A DNA stretch of 64,000 nt. It comes from Bacillus inaquosorum KCTC 13429. GTDB taxonomy: Bacteria > Bacillota > Bacilli > Bacillales > Bacillaceae. Within the stretch, counting starts at the first letter, position 1, and each line of letters opens with the position of its first letter. The DNA lies in the NCBI RefSeq assembly GCF_000332645.1, contig NZ_AMXN01000008.1, forward strand, positions 143,291 to 207,290. Reading direction: 5' to 3'. A program made the translations under genes and the position numbers. The notes beneath the pieces were generated by a model that searched no databases, was not told the DNA's origin, and saw nothing but the letters and a program-made list of their open reading frames with translations. Of this stretch, positions 9,120-19,195 are shown one piece after another.

Positions 9120-10739
9120 TTATTCTTTTCCAGCAGCAGCTTCTGACTGTCCGTTAAACAGCTGAGAATTAATCTCTTTCGCATCCTTTAAGTATTCTGT
9201 CTGATAGCCGCTCTTCAACGCCCACACATAAAATACAAGTGATACAACCGCAATCAGAACCATATCCCAGCCGTAATGAATGACATTCAGGCCGCCGAAT
9301 TTATCACTGCCCAAATAAGATATAATCATCATGACCAGCAGATAAAACACCATCCAGACGCCGGCCTTAAAGTTTTGGCCAAACCCTTTCCATTTCTCCT
9401 TCGCCTGATAATAGAAATAAATTGGAAGACCGATCAGGATAATAAACAGAACCTGTCCTGTTAACGGCCAGCGTGCCCAATACAGCACCAGCGACGCAAA
9501 GATAAACCCAAGCGGCGCAATCACGCTTAAGCCTTTTAAACGAAGAGGCCTGTACAGGTCTTTCCCCGTCCGTCTCAAAGTCATTACTGTAATCGGGCCG
9601 GTGATATACGAAATTAACGTGGCGACAGAAATAATTTCCGCTAACACGCCCCACCCTCTGAACAGGAACAAAAAGATGAACGAAACAATCAAGTTAAAAA
9701 ACATCGCTTGGCGCGGAACGCCGTAAATCGGATGAAGTTTCCCGAATATACTCGGCATGTATTTGTTTTTCTCCATTCCGTAAATCATGCGGGACGTTGT
9801 CGCTGTATACGTAATCCCTGTGCCAGACGGTGACACAAACGCATCCGCATACAACACAATGACAAGCCAGTTAATATTCAGCGCAATCGCCAAATCAGCA
9901 AAAGGAGAATTAAAATTCAGATGGCTCCATCCGTGAGCGATATCAGAAGGATTCACCGCTCCGATGAAGGCTACCTGCAGCAGTACATAAATCACTGTCG
10001 CAACGATTAGGGAGCCAACAACCGCAATCGGAATCGATCTTCCCGGATTTTTCGCTTCACCCGCCATATTGATCGGACTTTGGAAACCGTTAAATGCAAA
10101 GACGATACCGGAAGTTGCAACAGCCGTCAGCACACTCGCCCAGCCATTCGGCGCAATACTTTGACCGGCCGTAAAGTTTTCTCCGTGAAACCCAACAAAC
10201 AGCAAAGCTCCAATCGTCAGGCCCGGAATAATAATTTTAAAAATCGTAATGAATGAATTCGCTTTGGAAAATAGATTGACTGTCCAATAGTTCAGCAGAA
10301 AATAAATGAGAAGCAATACAGAGGCAAATGCGAGTCCTTCCCCAGTCAGCGTTCCATTCTTCACTAAACCGCTTGTCCATTTCGCCCATTCCCAAGGCCA
10401 CGAGCTCATATATTGAACAGAGGCCACCGCTTCAACCGGAATAACGGACACAATCGCAATCCAGTTGGCCCAGCCTGCGATAAATCCAATAAACGAACCG
10501 TGTGAATATTGCGTATATTTTACCATTCCCCCGGCTTCAGGGAACATAGAACCTAATTCACTGTAAGAAAGAGCAATAAATAAAATCACGACCATTCCAA
10601 TAATCCATGAAATAATAGCAGCTGGTCCTGCTATTTGGGCCGCACGCCAAGCCCCAAACAGCCAGCCTGAACCGATCATCGATCCGAGCCCGACCATCAT
10701 GAGGGAAAACGTTCCCATTCTTCGATGCAATTGATTCAT
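9120..10739 (-). CDS. ybeC: Amino acid permease family protein YbeC
   Basis: A 539-residue APC-superfamily transporter with twelve or more hydrophobic segments. The first helix has the consensus GLGSMIGSGWLFGAW, and the conserved FAFNGFQSPINMAGEAKNPGR segment lies at about residues 215-240. The start at 10739 has AAAGGTG eight bases upstream; the frame is open further but lacks a ribosome-binding site. The gene is monocistronic, divergent from ybyB and ended by its own terminator. The substrate is not known from sequence; proton-driven amino acid import is the family role. Confidence 0.9.
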   Translation of the reverse strand: MNQLHRRMGTFSLMMVGLGSMIGSGWLFGAWRAAQIAGPAAIISWIIGMVVILFIALSYSELGSMFPEAGGMVKYTQYSHGSFIGFIAGWANWIAIVSVIPVEAVASVQYMSSWPWEWAKWTSGLVKNGTLTGEGLAFASVLLLIYFLLNYWTVNLFSKANSFITIFKIIIPGLTIGALLFVGFHGENFTAGQSIAPNGWASVLTAVATSGIVFAFNGFQSPINMAGEAKNPGRSIPIAVVGSLIVATVIYVLLQVAFIGAVNPSDIAHGWSHLNFNSPFADLAIALNINWLVIVLYADAFVSPSGTGITYTATTSRMIYGMEKNKYMPSIFGKLHPIYGVPRQAMFFNLIVSFIFLFLFRGWGVLAEIISVATLISYITGPITVMTLRRTGKDLYRPLRLKGLSVIAPLGFIFASLVLYWARWPLTGQVLFIILIGLPIYFYYQAKEKWKGFGQNFKAGVWMVFYLLVMMIISYLGSDKFGGLNVIHYGWDMVLIAVVSLVFYVWALKSGYQTEYLKDAKEINSQLFNGQSEAAAGKE

Positions 10740-11007
10740 ATCGTAAACACCTTTCATGTATGATGACATTATCTTGCTAATTATATTATTATTCTGATTA
10801 CTTCACTTTGTCAATATTTATCGAATTGTGGCTAATAATGATAATAAGTCAATGTATATTACCTTCCAATACAGGAATGAAGTCATTAGTTTCTTTCTAA
10901 ATGGAATTTACTTCAAATATTAATAATAAAAACACAATAGGTTTAGCCATAAGCAAAACGGGAATGATACAGGAAACACTACTCTTACAATAGAAAGGAG
11001 TATTACC

Positions 11008-11268
11008 ATGAAACAAAAGCTGTTACTTTCAGGTCTCGCTGTTTCAACCGTAGGCATCACTTCTTATCTATTAAAAGACCCGTCAAATCGCCAAAAGGCA
11101 AGAGAATTCATTCACAGCATGAAAATGAAAATGACCAAACAGCCAGACATGGACACGTTCCCAGTCGATAAAGCAGGACACCCGCACCCAGAAGATATCG
11201 AAGACAACAAAATGGTATCAGAAGGCTCAATGTACCCCGTCCAATACTATGATGAAAAAAAGAAGTAA
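11008..11268 (+). CDS. ybyB: Small protein YbyB
   Basis: An 86-residue protein with a hydrophobic N-terminal segment (about 4-21), then a basic stretch (RQKAREFIHSMKMKMTK) and a hydrophilic tail rich in Asp, Glu and Lys. This suggests a single-pass membrane anchor with a cytoplasmic domain. GAAAGGAG precedes the ATG and a strong terminator follows, so this is a genuine single gene. Homologues occur in the B. subtilis group; no function is recognised. Confidence 0.8.
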   Translation: MKQKLLLSGLAVSTVGITSYLLKDPSNRQKAREFIHSMKMKMTKQPDMDTFPVDKAGHPHPEDIEDNKMVSEGSMYPVQYYDEKKK

Positions 11269-11271
11269 ACA

Positions 11272-11305
11272 AAAAAGCTCTCTTCATAAAGAAGGGAGCT
11301 TTTTT
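11272..11305. terminator. Bidirectional terminator between ybyB and cypC
   Basis: AGCTCTCTTC and GAAGGGAGCT pair around a short loop, with AAAAAA before and TTTTTT after, serving both convergent genes. Confidence 0.85.
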
Positions 11306-11308
11306 GAT

Positions 11309-12583
<1,275 letters not shown>

Positions 12584-12734
12584 TTACCCTCTTTTTACAC
12601 GTTATCTTACGAGAATAAACCCAATAACAGTATTTGTTTACGGAATCAAATTTAAGCGCTTTTTGAGCACTTTTTAAAGGAAGAAAAGAAGAAATAGAGA
12701 AAAGGTAGTTGATCAAAACAAAGGGGAGAACAAA

Positions 12735-13538
12735 ATGAAGAAATGGATATATGTTGTGCTGGTGCTGAGTATTGCAGGGATCGGCAGCTTTTCCGTCCAC
12801 GCAGCAACGTCTGCCTATGAAAAACACCTGAATGTCAGCCGAATGAATGTCGATGACGAATTCAAGGATACGGATGGAACCTTCATTCTTCACGATGTGC
12901 AAAAGGATAAGACCTTTGTCTACAACAGAGAACGGGCAAACAAAAGACAAACCCCGCAGTCCACCTTTAAGGTCGTAAACGCCTTAATCGGTTTGCAGGT
13001 AAAAGCTGTTCGGGATGAATACGATGTCAAACGGTGGGACGGGGTCAAGCGCGAATTCGAATCATGGAACCGCGACCATACGCTAGGATCGGCGATGCGT
13101 GAATCCGCAATCTGGTATTACCAGGCATTAGCGAGAGATATCGGCGAGGAAAGAATGAAAACATGGCTTCATACGCTGTCATACGGCAACGAAGATATCA
13201 GCGGGGGAATCGACCAGTTTTGGCTGCAAAGCTCTCTGACAATATCTCCGTTGGAACAAGAAGCCTTTTTGGAGAAACTTTTTAAAGAGGAGCTTCCATT
13301 TGACAAATCGGTGATGAAAACCGTCAAGCGCATGATGATTCAAGAGGAAGGAGATCACTACACGCTCTACGGGAAAACCGGAACCCGCCTGACAGACATG
13401 GGATTAGGCTGGTTTGTCGGATTCATCAAAACAGAGCATGGCTCTTATATTTTTGTCACCAATGTCGATGATTCCGGCACAAAAGCCAAAAACATCACAG
13501 TGGATATCCTGAAAAAGCATGGCCTGATCACATCCTAA
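12735..13538 (+). CDS. ybxI: Class D (OXA-like) beta-lactamase family protein YbxI
   Basis: A 267-residue secreted serine hydrolase. A signal peptide (about 1-23, ending VHAA) precedes the penicillin-recognising domain, with active-site STFK (about residue 77), a SAI element, YGN and the KTGT box near residue 215. These match the class D signature set S-x-x-K, S-x-V, Y-G-N, K-T-G. The B. subtilis homologue is known as a chromosomal class D enzyme of modest activity. It is transcribed away from cypC with AAGGGGAG as ribosome-binding site. Confidence 0.92.
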   Translation: MKKWIYVVLVLSIAGIGSFSVHAATSAYEKHLNVSRMNVDDEFKDTDGTFILHDVQKDKTFVYNRERANKRQTPQSTFKVVNALIGLQVKAVRDEYDVKRWDGVKREFESWNRDHTLGSAMRESAIWYYQALARDIGEERMKTWLHTLSYGNEDISGGIDQFWLQSSLTISPLEQEAFLEKLFKEELPFDKSVMKTVKRMMIQEEGDHYTLYGKTGTRLTDMGLGWFVGFIKTEHGSYIFVTNVDDSGTKAKNITVDILKKHGLITS

Positions 13539-13567
13539 ATGAAGGAGCCCCGCAAATAGGCAGGGCT

Positions 13568-13759
13568 CTAAATCTCATGCTCAAAACAATAATGATTCAC
13601 TAGCTCTTCAATCAAATCATGATCCGGATATTCTCCGTTAAATTCAAATTCGATTTCTTCCACAAATTCTCCGTGATGGTACACATGGATGGCTCCATTT
13701 TGACGGACGACGCTAAACTCCGGCTGAAATGTATATCCGCTTCGTTCAATTGCTCCCAT
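13568..13759 (-). CDS. ybxH: Small conserved protein YbxH
   Basis: A 63-residue acidic protein (many Glu in EFVEEIEFEFNGEYPDHDLIEEL, a stretch split here by common residues) ending HYCFEHEI. The start at 13759 is chosen because AAAGGCGGGG precedes it; a TTG six codons earlier overlaps the end of csgA. It lies 14 bases after csgA and is presumably cotranscribed with it in the forespore. No function is recognised. Confidence 0.8.
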   Translation of the reverse strand: MGAIERSGYTFQPEFSVVRQNGAIHVYHHGEFVEEIEFEFNGEYPDHDLIEELVNHYCFEHEI

Positions 13760-13773
13760 TTCTTCCCCGCCTT

Positions 13774-14022
13774 TCAAAGCAGTAATTCATACACCTCGTT
13801 TAATTCCTTGGCCCGTTTTTGATCCTGTTCATTCTGGGCATACTTAATTTCTTTCTCTAATACATGGTTCAAAAAAGACATTTCATTGTCATCTAAGTCT
13901 TTTACAAATTCCTCTTCATTCACATACCGCTTCGCCAGCATCTTCTTGCAAATCCGCTGGCAGACTTCATTTTCAAGATGGTTTGAAAGTGATTCGCGCA
14001 AATAACCGAGTGTAACATCCAT
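13774..14022 (-). CDS. csgA: Forespore-specific sporulation protein CsgA
   Basis: An 82-residue protein rich in Glu, Lys and Asn with a helical pattern (VCQRICKKMLAKRYVNEEEF, FLNHVLEKEIKYAQNEQDQ). In B. subtilis csgA is a sigma-G-dependent gene expressed in the forespore, and a matching promoter can be seen upstream. AAAGGTG precedes the ATG. It forms a probable operon with ybxH. Despite its expression pattern it lacks the alpha/beta SASP sequence signature; its molecular role is unknown. Confidence 0.85.
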   Translation of the reverse strand: MDVTLGYLRESLSNHLENEVCQRICKKMLAKRYVNEEEFVKDLDDNEMSFLNHVLEKEIKYAQNEQDQKRAKELNEVYELLL

Positions 14023-14057
14023 TTTTGAACACCTTTCCTTCTGCTATCTTTACCCTA

Positions 14058-14086
14058 TAGCTTGCTGAAATAGGGAAAATCCATAC
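14058..14086 (-). promoter_or_regulatory. Candidate sigma-G promoter of csgA-ybxH
   Basis: On the minus strand GTATG (14082-14086) and CAAGCTA (14058-14064) are 17 bases apart. This is close to the sigma-G pattern GnATR and CATnnTA, with one mismatch in the -10 box, and lies about 35 bases before the csgA start. Confidence 0.5.
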
Positions 14087-14091
14087 GCCAA

Positions 14092-14123
14092 AAATAAAAA
14101 AAGAGACATCCGTGAATGTCTCT
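14092..14123 (-). terminator. Terminator of ybxG
   Basis: AGAGACATC and ATGTCTCT pair around CGTGA. On the minus strand the hairpin is followed by TTTTTTATTTTT, about ten bases after the ybxG stop. Confidence 0.85.
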
Positions 14124-14134
14124 TTTTTCTATGG

Positions 14135-15523
14135 TTATTCAGCCGCTTGGCTGCTTTTTGTCAAATTGGCCTGCGCACGTTTGCCAATCCCAAACACATA
14201 ATAACTCATGACCACAAGCGCTAAGAATATCACGCCTACAATCAGAGAAATACGAGTATCATCATTAAACCACATGCCAACCAGAACCATCAGCAAGAAA
14301 GCAATCGTCAAATAGTTTGTGAAAGGTGCAAACGGCATTTTGAATGGATGTTTATCTAATGCAGCGCCCTTCGCTTTTCTGAATCCGATGTGGCTGATCA
14401 AAATGATAAACCAAGGAATCATGCCAGGCAGCACGCTTGCGCTGTATACATATACAAAGATCTTCGGCGGCGCAATATAGTTCAGCACAACACCGACAGC
14501 CAAACCGATCAGTACCGCAATTGTGCCATACAGCGGCACACCGTTGCGTGAAATCTTCTTAAAGAATTTCGGCGCTTGTCCATTGACGCCTAATGTATAA
14601 AGCATACGGCCCGCACTGAAAATACCGCTGTTACAGCCGGACATTGCCGCTGTAATCACGACAAAGTTAATAATGCCGGCGGCTGCCGTAATTCCGATTT
14701 TCGCGAACGTAGACACGAACGGGCTTCCAAGTGAATTGAGCTCATCCCAAGGATAAACTGTCACGATCACAAAGATAGCGCCAATATAGAAAATCAAAAT
14801 ACGCCAGATAATACTTTGAATCGCACTTCTTAGCGTGTTTTGCGGGTCCTTCGCTTCACCGGCTGTAATCCCGATCAGCTCAACTCCTTGATAGGCCGCA
14901 ATGACGAGAGACAGTGCAAAGAAGAAACCTGAGAAACCGCCCGCAAAGAAGCCCCCGTGAGACCACAAGTTCGACAATCCGATCGCATCTCCGCTGTTGC
15001 CAAACCCGAAGAAAATAATCCCGATTCCCGCAATAATCATCAAGATAATCGTCACGATTTTAATCATCGCAAACCAAAACTCAAATTCGCCAAATGACTT
15101 AACAGAAATTAAGTTCGCCGCACCAAGAATCACCATTGCCACGATACCAGGTATCCAAGCAGGTAAATCCGGAAACCAATACTTCATATAAGAACCGACA
15201 GCGATAATTTCTGACATGCCGACGATAATCCACTGGAACCAGTTGCTCCAAGCTGTTATATAACCTGCCAGCGGATGAATATATTGATGGCCGAATGTCG
15301 CAAAAGAACCCGTGCTCGGCTCGACATAAAGCATTTCACCCATCGCACGCATAATAAAAAAGATAAAAATTCCGCATATTGCATAAGCCAGAAGGACAGA
15401 CGGGCCAGTCCATGAAATCGTGCTGGCAGAACCCATAAACAACCCAACACCGATCGTACCGCCTAAGGCGATCATCTGAATATGACGCGCGCCAAGGCCC
15501 CTCTTTAATTCTTTATTTGCCAC
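14135..15523 (-). CDS. ybxG: Amino acid permease YbxG
   Basis: A 462-residue APC-family permease with twelve membrane segments. It opens [19 protein letters not shown], the amino-acid permease signature, and has [18 protein letters not shown] around residue 220. The start is GTG 15523 behind AGGAGGAAG; the longer open frame has no good ribosome-binding site and would not match the family length. YbxG has been linked to threonine or serine uptake in B. subtilis, but the substrate cannot be decided here. It is monocistronic. Confidence 0.9.
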   Translation of the reverse strand: MANKELKRGLGARHIQMIALGGTIGVGLFMGSASTISWTGPSVLLAYAICGIFIFFIMRAMGEMLYVEPSTGSFATFGHQYIHPLAGYITAWSNWFQWIIVGMSEIIAVGSYMKYWFPDLPAWIPGIVAMVILGAANLISVKSFGEFEFWFAMIKIVTIILMIIAGIGIIFFGFGNSGDAIGLSNLWSHGGFFAGGFSGFFFALSLVIAAYQGVELIGITAGEAKDPQNTLRSAIQSIIWRILIFYIGAIFVIVTVYPWDELNSLGSPFVSTFAKIGITAAAGIINFVVITAAMSGCNSGIFSAGRMLYTLGVNGQAPKFFKKISRNGVPLYGTIAVLIGLAVGVVLNYIAPPKIFVYVYSASVLPGMIPWFIILISHIGFRKAKGAALDKHPFKMPFAPFTNYLTIAFLLMVLVGMWFNDDTRISLIVGVIFLALVVMSYYVFGIGKRAQANLTKSSQAAE

Positions 15524-15812
15524 TCCTCTTCCTCCTCTTAACAAAATACTCGAAAATGAGAAAACAGCAGGTCTGCTTGCCTCCACATCTTTCTCATCAA
15601 TCAGTTATAACAATCAGAAAATTCAAACTTAAAATTGTTATATAATCTCCAAAATTACTTATTTCATCATAATAAATTTCTCTGGAAAATACAATTGTTT
15701 TTTTCAGGCAAACACCTTCATTCAAAGTTTTTCATCGAAACTTCGATTAAAATCTTTTATATGAATATAATTAAATTATTTGAATATTAAAATTATATTT
15801 CTTCTATTGATT
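15524..15812. other. AT-rich intergenic region upstream of ybxG
   Basis: About 290 bases without a gene. It should contain the ybxG promoter on the minus strand, but I could not fix a -35/-10 pair. I looked for a T-box leader (the conserved TGGnACCGCG bulge) and saw none. Confidence 0.5.
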
Positions 15813-15847
15813 CTCATAAAAAATAAGCTGTTCACAATGAACAGCTT
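15813..15847 (-). terminator. Terminator of ybdO
   Basis: AAGCTGTTCAC and GAACAGCTT form the stem, with TTATTTTTTAT on the minus strand after it. It lies immediately past the ybdO stop. Confidence 0.85.
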
Positions 15848-15848
15848 T

Positions 15849-17033
15849 CTAATAATTCACACCCGTTTGGTGCTTTAATGTCTCAAGCCACCCGGTATCT
15901 CCGGTGCCATAGCCCTTGCTTTGCCCCATATCTCTTAAAGATCCATTGCTGTAGTTAATTGATAAGATGAAATCAGGAATCGTATCATACCCGGCTTCCG
16001 CAATTTTACCGAGCTCTGAACGGTAGTGAGATATAGCATAAGAAGCCGTTTGTTTTTGCAGAGGATTTTTTTCAAGCTCTTCTTTATATACGTCTAATAA
16101 GTCACGTCCATCAGGCGTTACATACCGTCCGTCAATCACTTCTAAATCCTTCAAATGATAGCCTGTGACTTCATACATCTCACGAGCAGCCTGATACTTT
16201 TTATATGCCTCTTCGGAAAATTGTGTTGAATCACTGCTTTGGCTTTTCATGATATGTAAAAATAGCTCTTTGCTGTTGTCTCCAGATTGCAGCACTTGCT
16301 CAATTTGCTCAATCAGTGCCTGATCGTCTGTCCCGCTCACCTGTACCTTATAGTCAATCGGCGTAATCGTAAACGTCAGCTCTGTCCCCTGCGGAATGTG
16401 AATATGGTTTCGGTTCAACAGCACTTGCAGCTGTTGGTTAACCTGGCTTCGCTGATATACCTTTGCATTCTCAGCTTCCACTTCTCCATTAAACGTGACA
16501 TTGCGAAACGCAGCATCCTGAAGGTTATAGTTTTGCGCCTTCCCTTTGAATAGCCATTCTGTTTCATTATCGTAAGCAGCCTGTCTTTCTGCAGCTGACA
16601 AATCACTTCTGAAATAAGGCGACTTTGAATTTTGGTACTTATCCTTAATGTAGCCTAATGGATCAGACTTTGTTTTGTTAATCGCATTCATCCTGCTGTA
16701 TTTTTCATCTAGTATTTTGATTCTGATATCACTCTCAGATTCATAGGGGTTTTTGGATTGAATCACTGTTTCTTCCCCTGTGTCTGTCACTGTTCGATCA
16801 TTCGTTGATTGATACACTTTGCTGAAAGTCCCGCCGTTTCCCGCCACACTGGTTTTAGAATAATTGAACTGGTTGATTCCCTCATTTGAAGATCGTGCCT
16901 CAAGCCTGCTGTATGCCTTTTCCAGCACCGCCGCTGTATTTTCAGACGTATTCTCGCGTTTAGTAGCCGCATTCCTATTCAATATGTTCTGTGCCATCAG
17001 CTGGGTGCGGATAAATTGCCGATTCAGACGCAT
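15849..17033 (-). CDS. ybdO: Uncharacterised protein YbdO
   Basis: A 394-residue hydrophilic protein with no signal peptide and no membrane segment. The N-terminal 110 residues are rich in Asn, Ser, Thr and Lys (low complexity), followed by a charged helical middle and a compact C-terminal part ending DTGWLETLKHQTGVNY. CAGGAGGG precedes the ATG. It is monocistronic with its own terminator, divergent from ybdN. I recognise no catalytic motif. Some features (Asn-rich start, repeated short helices) recall secreted or phage-like proteins, but this is only an impression. Confidence 0.75.
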   Translation of the reverse strand: MRLNRQFIRTQLMAQNILNRNAATKRENTSENTAAVLEKAYSRLEARSSNEGINQFNYSKTSVAGNGGTFSKVYQSTNDRTVTDTGEETVIQSKNPYESESDIRIKILDEKYSRMNAINKTKSDPLGYIKDKYQNSKSPYFRSDLSAAERQAAYDNETEWLFKGKAQNYNLQDAAFRNVTFNGEVEAENAKVYQRSQVNQQLQVLLNRNHIHIPQGTELTFTITPIDYKVQVSGTDDQALIEQIEQVLQSGDNSKELFLHIMKSQSSDSTQFSEEAYKKYQAAREMYEVTGYHLKDLEVIDGRYVTPDGRDLLDVYKEELEKNPLQKQTASYAISHYRSELGKIAEAGYDTIPDFILSINYSNGSLRDMGQSKGYGTGDTGWLETLKHQTGVNY

Positions 17034-17112
17034 TGGATTCCCTCCTGAACAATTCTCTCTTACCCTTTTTTATCGGCAACTCAATGTATATATTAACCTC
17101 AAAAAACATTTA

Positions 17113-17141
17113 TTTACACATGAAACTTTAATATGTATGAT
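17113..17141 (+). promoter_or_regulatory. ybdN promoter
   Basis: TTTACA (17113-17118) and TATGAT (17136-17141) with a 17-base spacer form a good sigma-A promoter, placing the start about 17 bases before the ribosome-binding site AAAGGAGG. Confidence 0.65.
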
Positions 17142-17164
17142 GGAAATAAAAGGAGGTTGTTTGC

Positions 17165-18022
17165 ATGACGAAAAAATGGCTTATTCCATTCGCTATTATG
17201 CTGTCTGTCTTATTCACCTTTACTTATTCGGCATCAGCTGCCAGAGTCACTGCTATTACAGGAAACAATTCATTTGATACCGCAGCACCGATCGGATATT
17301 GGAAATATAAGAATATCGATACAACGATACTGGAAGCCGGACAAGATGAAGCCTATTTCACTTTTACAGCTAATAAGGGAGAAAAAGTATACGTGAGAAG
17401 TACATATCAGAGCGCGTACACAGGCATGAAAATTGAAATTTACGATAAGTACAGAGTACCTGTTTCACAAGGTACAGAAGTCATTAATCCTAACACTTTT
17501 TCTTCATTTATCTATGCCAATGCTGACGCTCAAAACACGACGGATACCTTCTATGTGAAAGTGTCACGCGGCACCTATACCGGGAACATGTATTTCACAC
17601 TTTCAATTGAAGACCGAATCAAATCCGGCAGCGGAACGTTCCAGTTCAGCGGCGTTGCTGAAAATAAAGGAAACACAAGCCTTAGTCCCTCAGGTTCTGA
17701 CTCCAGCGTGATCAAGGTTGATTTAACAAATCAATCTGGAATACCGCGCGATGCCATTGTAACCAGAGTACAAACAACCACCACTCAAACACCAAGCCAG
17801 GGAAATACACGCCACTTCATCATGACGAGTGAAAACAACGAATGGCGCCGTGCTCTTGTGAATAGCTCGACTTCAGGGTCTTATGATATATCCTTGTCAG
17901 ATCAACTCAGTGTAGCAAAGGTATGGAGTTTTAAATATAATACATTAGCGACTGCTAAATCGACGATGAGTAATGTAAAAGCAAAAATAGATTATGAATA
18001 CGATGTCACAAAGCAGTTTTAA
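17165..18022 (+). CDS. ybdN: Secreted protein YbdN
   Basis: A 285-residue exported protein with a classical signal peptide (basic KK, hydrophobic core to about residue 25, cleavage near SASAA). The mature part is rich in Thr, Ser, Tyr and Asn with many short alternating strands (GQDEAYFTFTANKGEKVYVRS, shown in part), suggesting a beta-sandwich. The N-terminal half resembles pre-peptidase C-terminal type domains that sit in extracellular Bacillus proteins. It has no sortase or lipobox motif. It is followed by a strong terminator, then by ybdM. Function unknown. Confidence 0.82.
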   Translation: MTKKWLIPFAIMLSVLFTFTYSASAARVTAITGNNSFDTAAPIGYWKYKNIDTTILEAGQDEAYFTFTANKGEKVYVRSTYQSAYTGMKIEIYDKYRVPVSQGTEVINPNTFSSFIYANADAQNTTDTFYVKVSRGTYTGNMYFTLSIEDRIKSGSGTFQFSGVAENKGNTSLSPSGSDSSVIKVDLTNQSGIPRDAIVTRVQTTTTQTPSQGNTRHFIMTSENNEWRRALVNSSTSGSYDISLSDQLSVAKVWSFKYNTLATAKSTMSNVKAKIDYEYDVTKQF

Positions 18023-18030
18023 CTTATACC

Positions 18031-18060
18031 GAGCCGGTTATCCGGCTCTTTTTTATTTTT
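18031..18060 (+). terminator. Terminator of ybdN
   Basis: GAGCCGG-TTAT-CCGGCTC followed by TTTTTTATTTTT: a textbook intrinsic terminator nine bases after the stop. Confidence 0.95.
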
Positions 18061-18119
18061 AGCCTAGAAGGCAATTGTTTTGATAAACTATAATCAGTAC
18101 AACCAAGGGAAGTGCAGAC

Positions 18120-18890
18120 ATGGCATTAAAACAGCTAAAAAAGCTCCTTTTTGACCGCCCTCTAAAGGATGGCGTTATCCTGAATCATCAATACAAAATT
18201 GAAGAATGCCTCGGCATGGGCGGCTATGGCTTGGTTTATTTGTGTACCGATGTCCATACTCAAACCTCTTATGTCTTAAAACAGCTACGGCCGACAAAAG
18301 CGAAAAAGGAAAAAGAAAGAGTCCGGTTCCAGCAGGAAATGAAACTGCTCAAAAGCATGCACCACCCGCAAATCCCGGCCTTCATAGAAGATTTCATCAT
18401 TGACGGACAAGCTTATTATGTCATGCAGTTCATTGAGGGAGATAACATAGAAGAATTACTATTTTTTCGAAAACAGCCATTTACAGAGCTCATGGCGTTA
18501 CAGCTGATTTCACAGCTCCTTGAGATTGTAGAATACCTGCATGAACGCCTGATATTTCATAGCGACATCAGAACGCCTAATATCATCATCAATGACGGCA
18601 GGCTCTGCCTCATCGATTTCGGCCTTGCCAAACAATTGACTCCTGAAGAAACGGAGGAAGTAAAGGTGAGGAAACAGGATGACTTCTTCGATCTTGGAGA
18701 AACGCTGTTGTTCCTGCTGTATTCTCAATATAAAGGAAAAAAGAAGAAAAACGGCACCTGGATGGAGGAATTAACGCTCACAAAAGAAGTAACCCTGCTG
18801 TTGAAAAAATTATTAGGCATTGATGAAGAGTATCAGCACACCGCTTTCATTCGCGAAGATTTAAACCGAGCCATTCAATCGGTCACATAA
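18120..18890 (+). CDS. ybdM: Hanks-type serine/threonine protein kinase YbdM
   Basis: A 256-residue cytoplasmic kinase without a membrane or PASTA domain. Motifs in order: glycine loop GMGGYGLVYLC (about 31-41), the ATP lysine in YVLKQLR (about 57), catalytic loop HSDIRTPNI (about 148-156, with Ser in place of the usual Arg after His and Arg in place of Lys) and IDFGLA (about 166-171). The key Lys, Asp, Asn and DFG are all present, so activity is plausible. The B. subtilis protein is one of a few small kinases reported to phosphorylate proteins in vitro. A terminator separates it from ybdN. Confidence 0.9.
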   Translation: MALKQLKKLLFDRPLKDGVILNHQYKIEECLGMGGYGLVYLCTDVHTQTSYVLKQLRPTKAKKEKERVRFQQEMKLLKSMHHPQIPAFIEDFIIDGQAYYVMQFIEGDNIEELLFFRKQPFTELMALQLISQLLEIVEYLHERLIFHSDIRTPNIIINDGRLCLIDFGLAKQLTPEETEEVKVRKQDDFFDLGETLLFLLYSQYKGKKKKNGTWMEELTLTKEVTLLLKKLLGIDEEYQHTAFIREDLNRAIQSVT

Positions 18891-18894
18891 AAAA

Positions 18895-18930
18895 ACCCTT
18901 GTCCCAAAAGCGGAACAAGAACTTTTTTTG
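18895..18930. terminator. Terminator between ybdM and the convergent small gene
   Basis: CTTGTCC and GGAACAAG pair (one bulge), flanked by AAAAAAA on the left and TTTTTTT on the right. It lies between the ybdM stop and the stop of the opposing gene. Confidence 0.8.
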
Positions 18931-18932
18931 GA

Positions 18933-19127
18933 TTAACTGCTGCTGTAGCTCCGGCGTTTGTAACGATGACTGCCGCCATAACGGTCGTAGTGTCTTCTTT
19001 TGCCTGAGCTGCTGCTGTAGCTGCGGTAATGTCTGCGCCGGCTGCTGCTGTAATGCCGGTGTCTGCGATATCGGTCACTAGAGCTGCCTGAGAGGTACTT
19101 GATCGTTTTGATGATTTTTTTAAACAT
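18933..19127 (-). CDS. Ser/Arg/Tyr/His-rich microprotein
   Basis: A 64-residue protein, MFKKIIKTIKYLSG at the N-terminus (amphipathic, basic), then about 50 residues made almost entirely of Ser, Arg, Tyr, His and Gly in blocks such as SSSRRRHYRSYSSSS. The isoelectric point must be very high. GAGGTGATC lies seven bases before the ATG, which supports real translation, and a shared terminator follows. It may correspond to ybzI of strain 168, which I place here from memory. The composition suggests RNA, polyphosphate or spore-coat binding, but nothing is established. Confidence 0.7.
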   Translation of the reverse strand: MFKKIIKTIKYLSGSSSDRYRRHRHYSSSRRRHYRSYSSSSGKRRHYDRYGGSHRYKRRSYSSS

Positions 19128-19195
19128 TGCTGATCACCTCATTTCTTTCTTCCTATTATATATATTTTATGGGAGAAAGAAAAACATCAGCGGGG

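Noticed and set aside
13540..13575. GGAGCCC/GGGCTCT inverted repeat between ybxI and ybxH as a terminator
   Set aside because: It lacks a T-run on either strand. It may fold in RNA but I cannot support termination.
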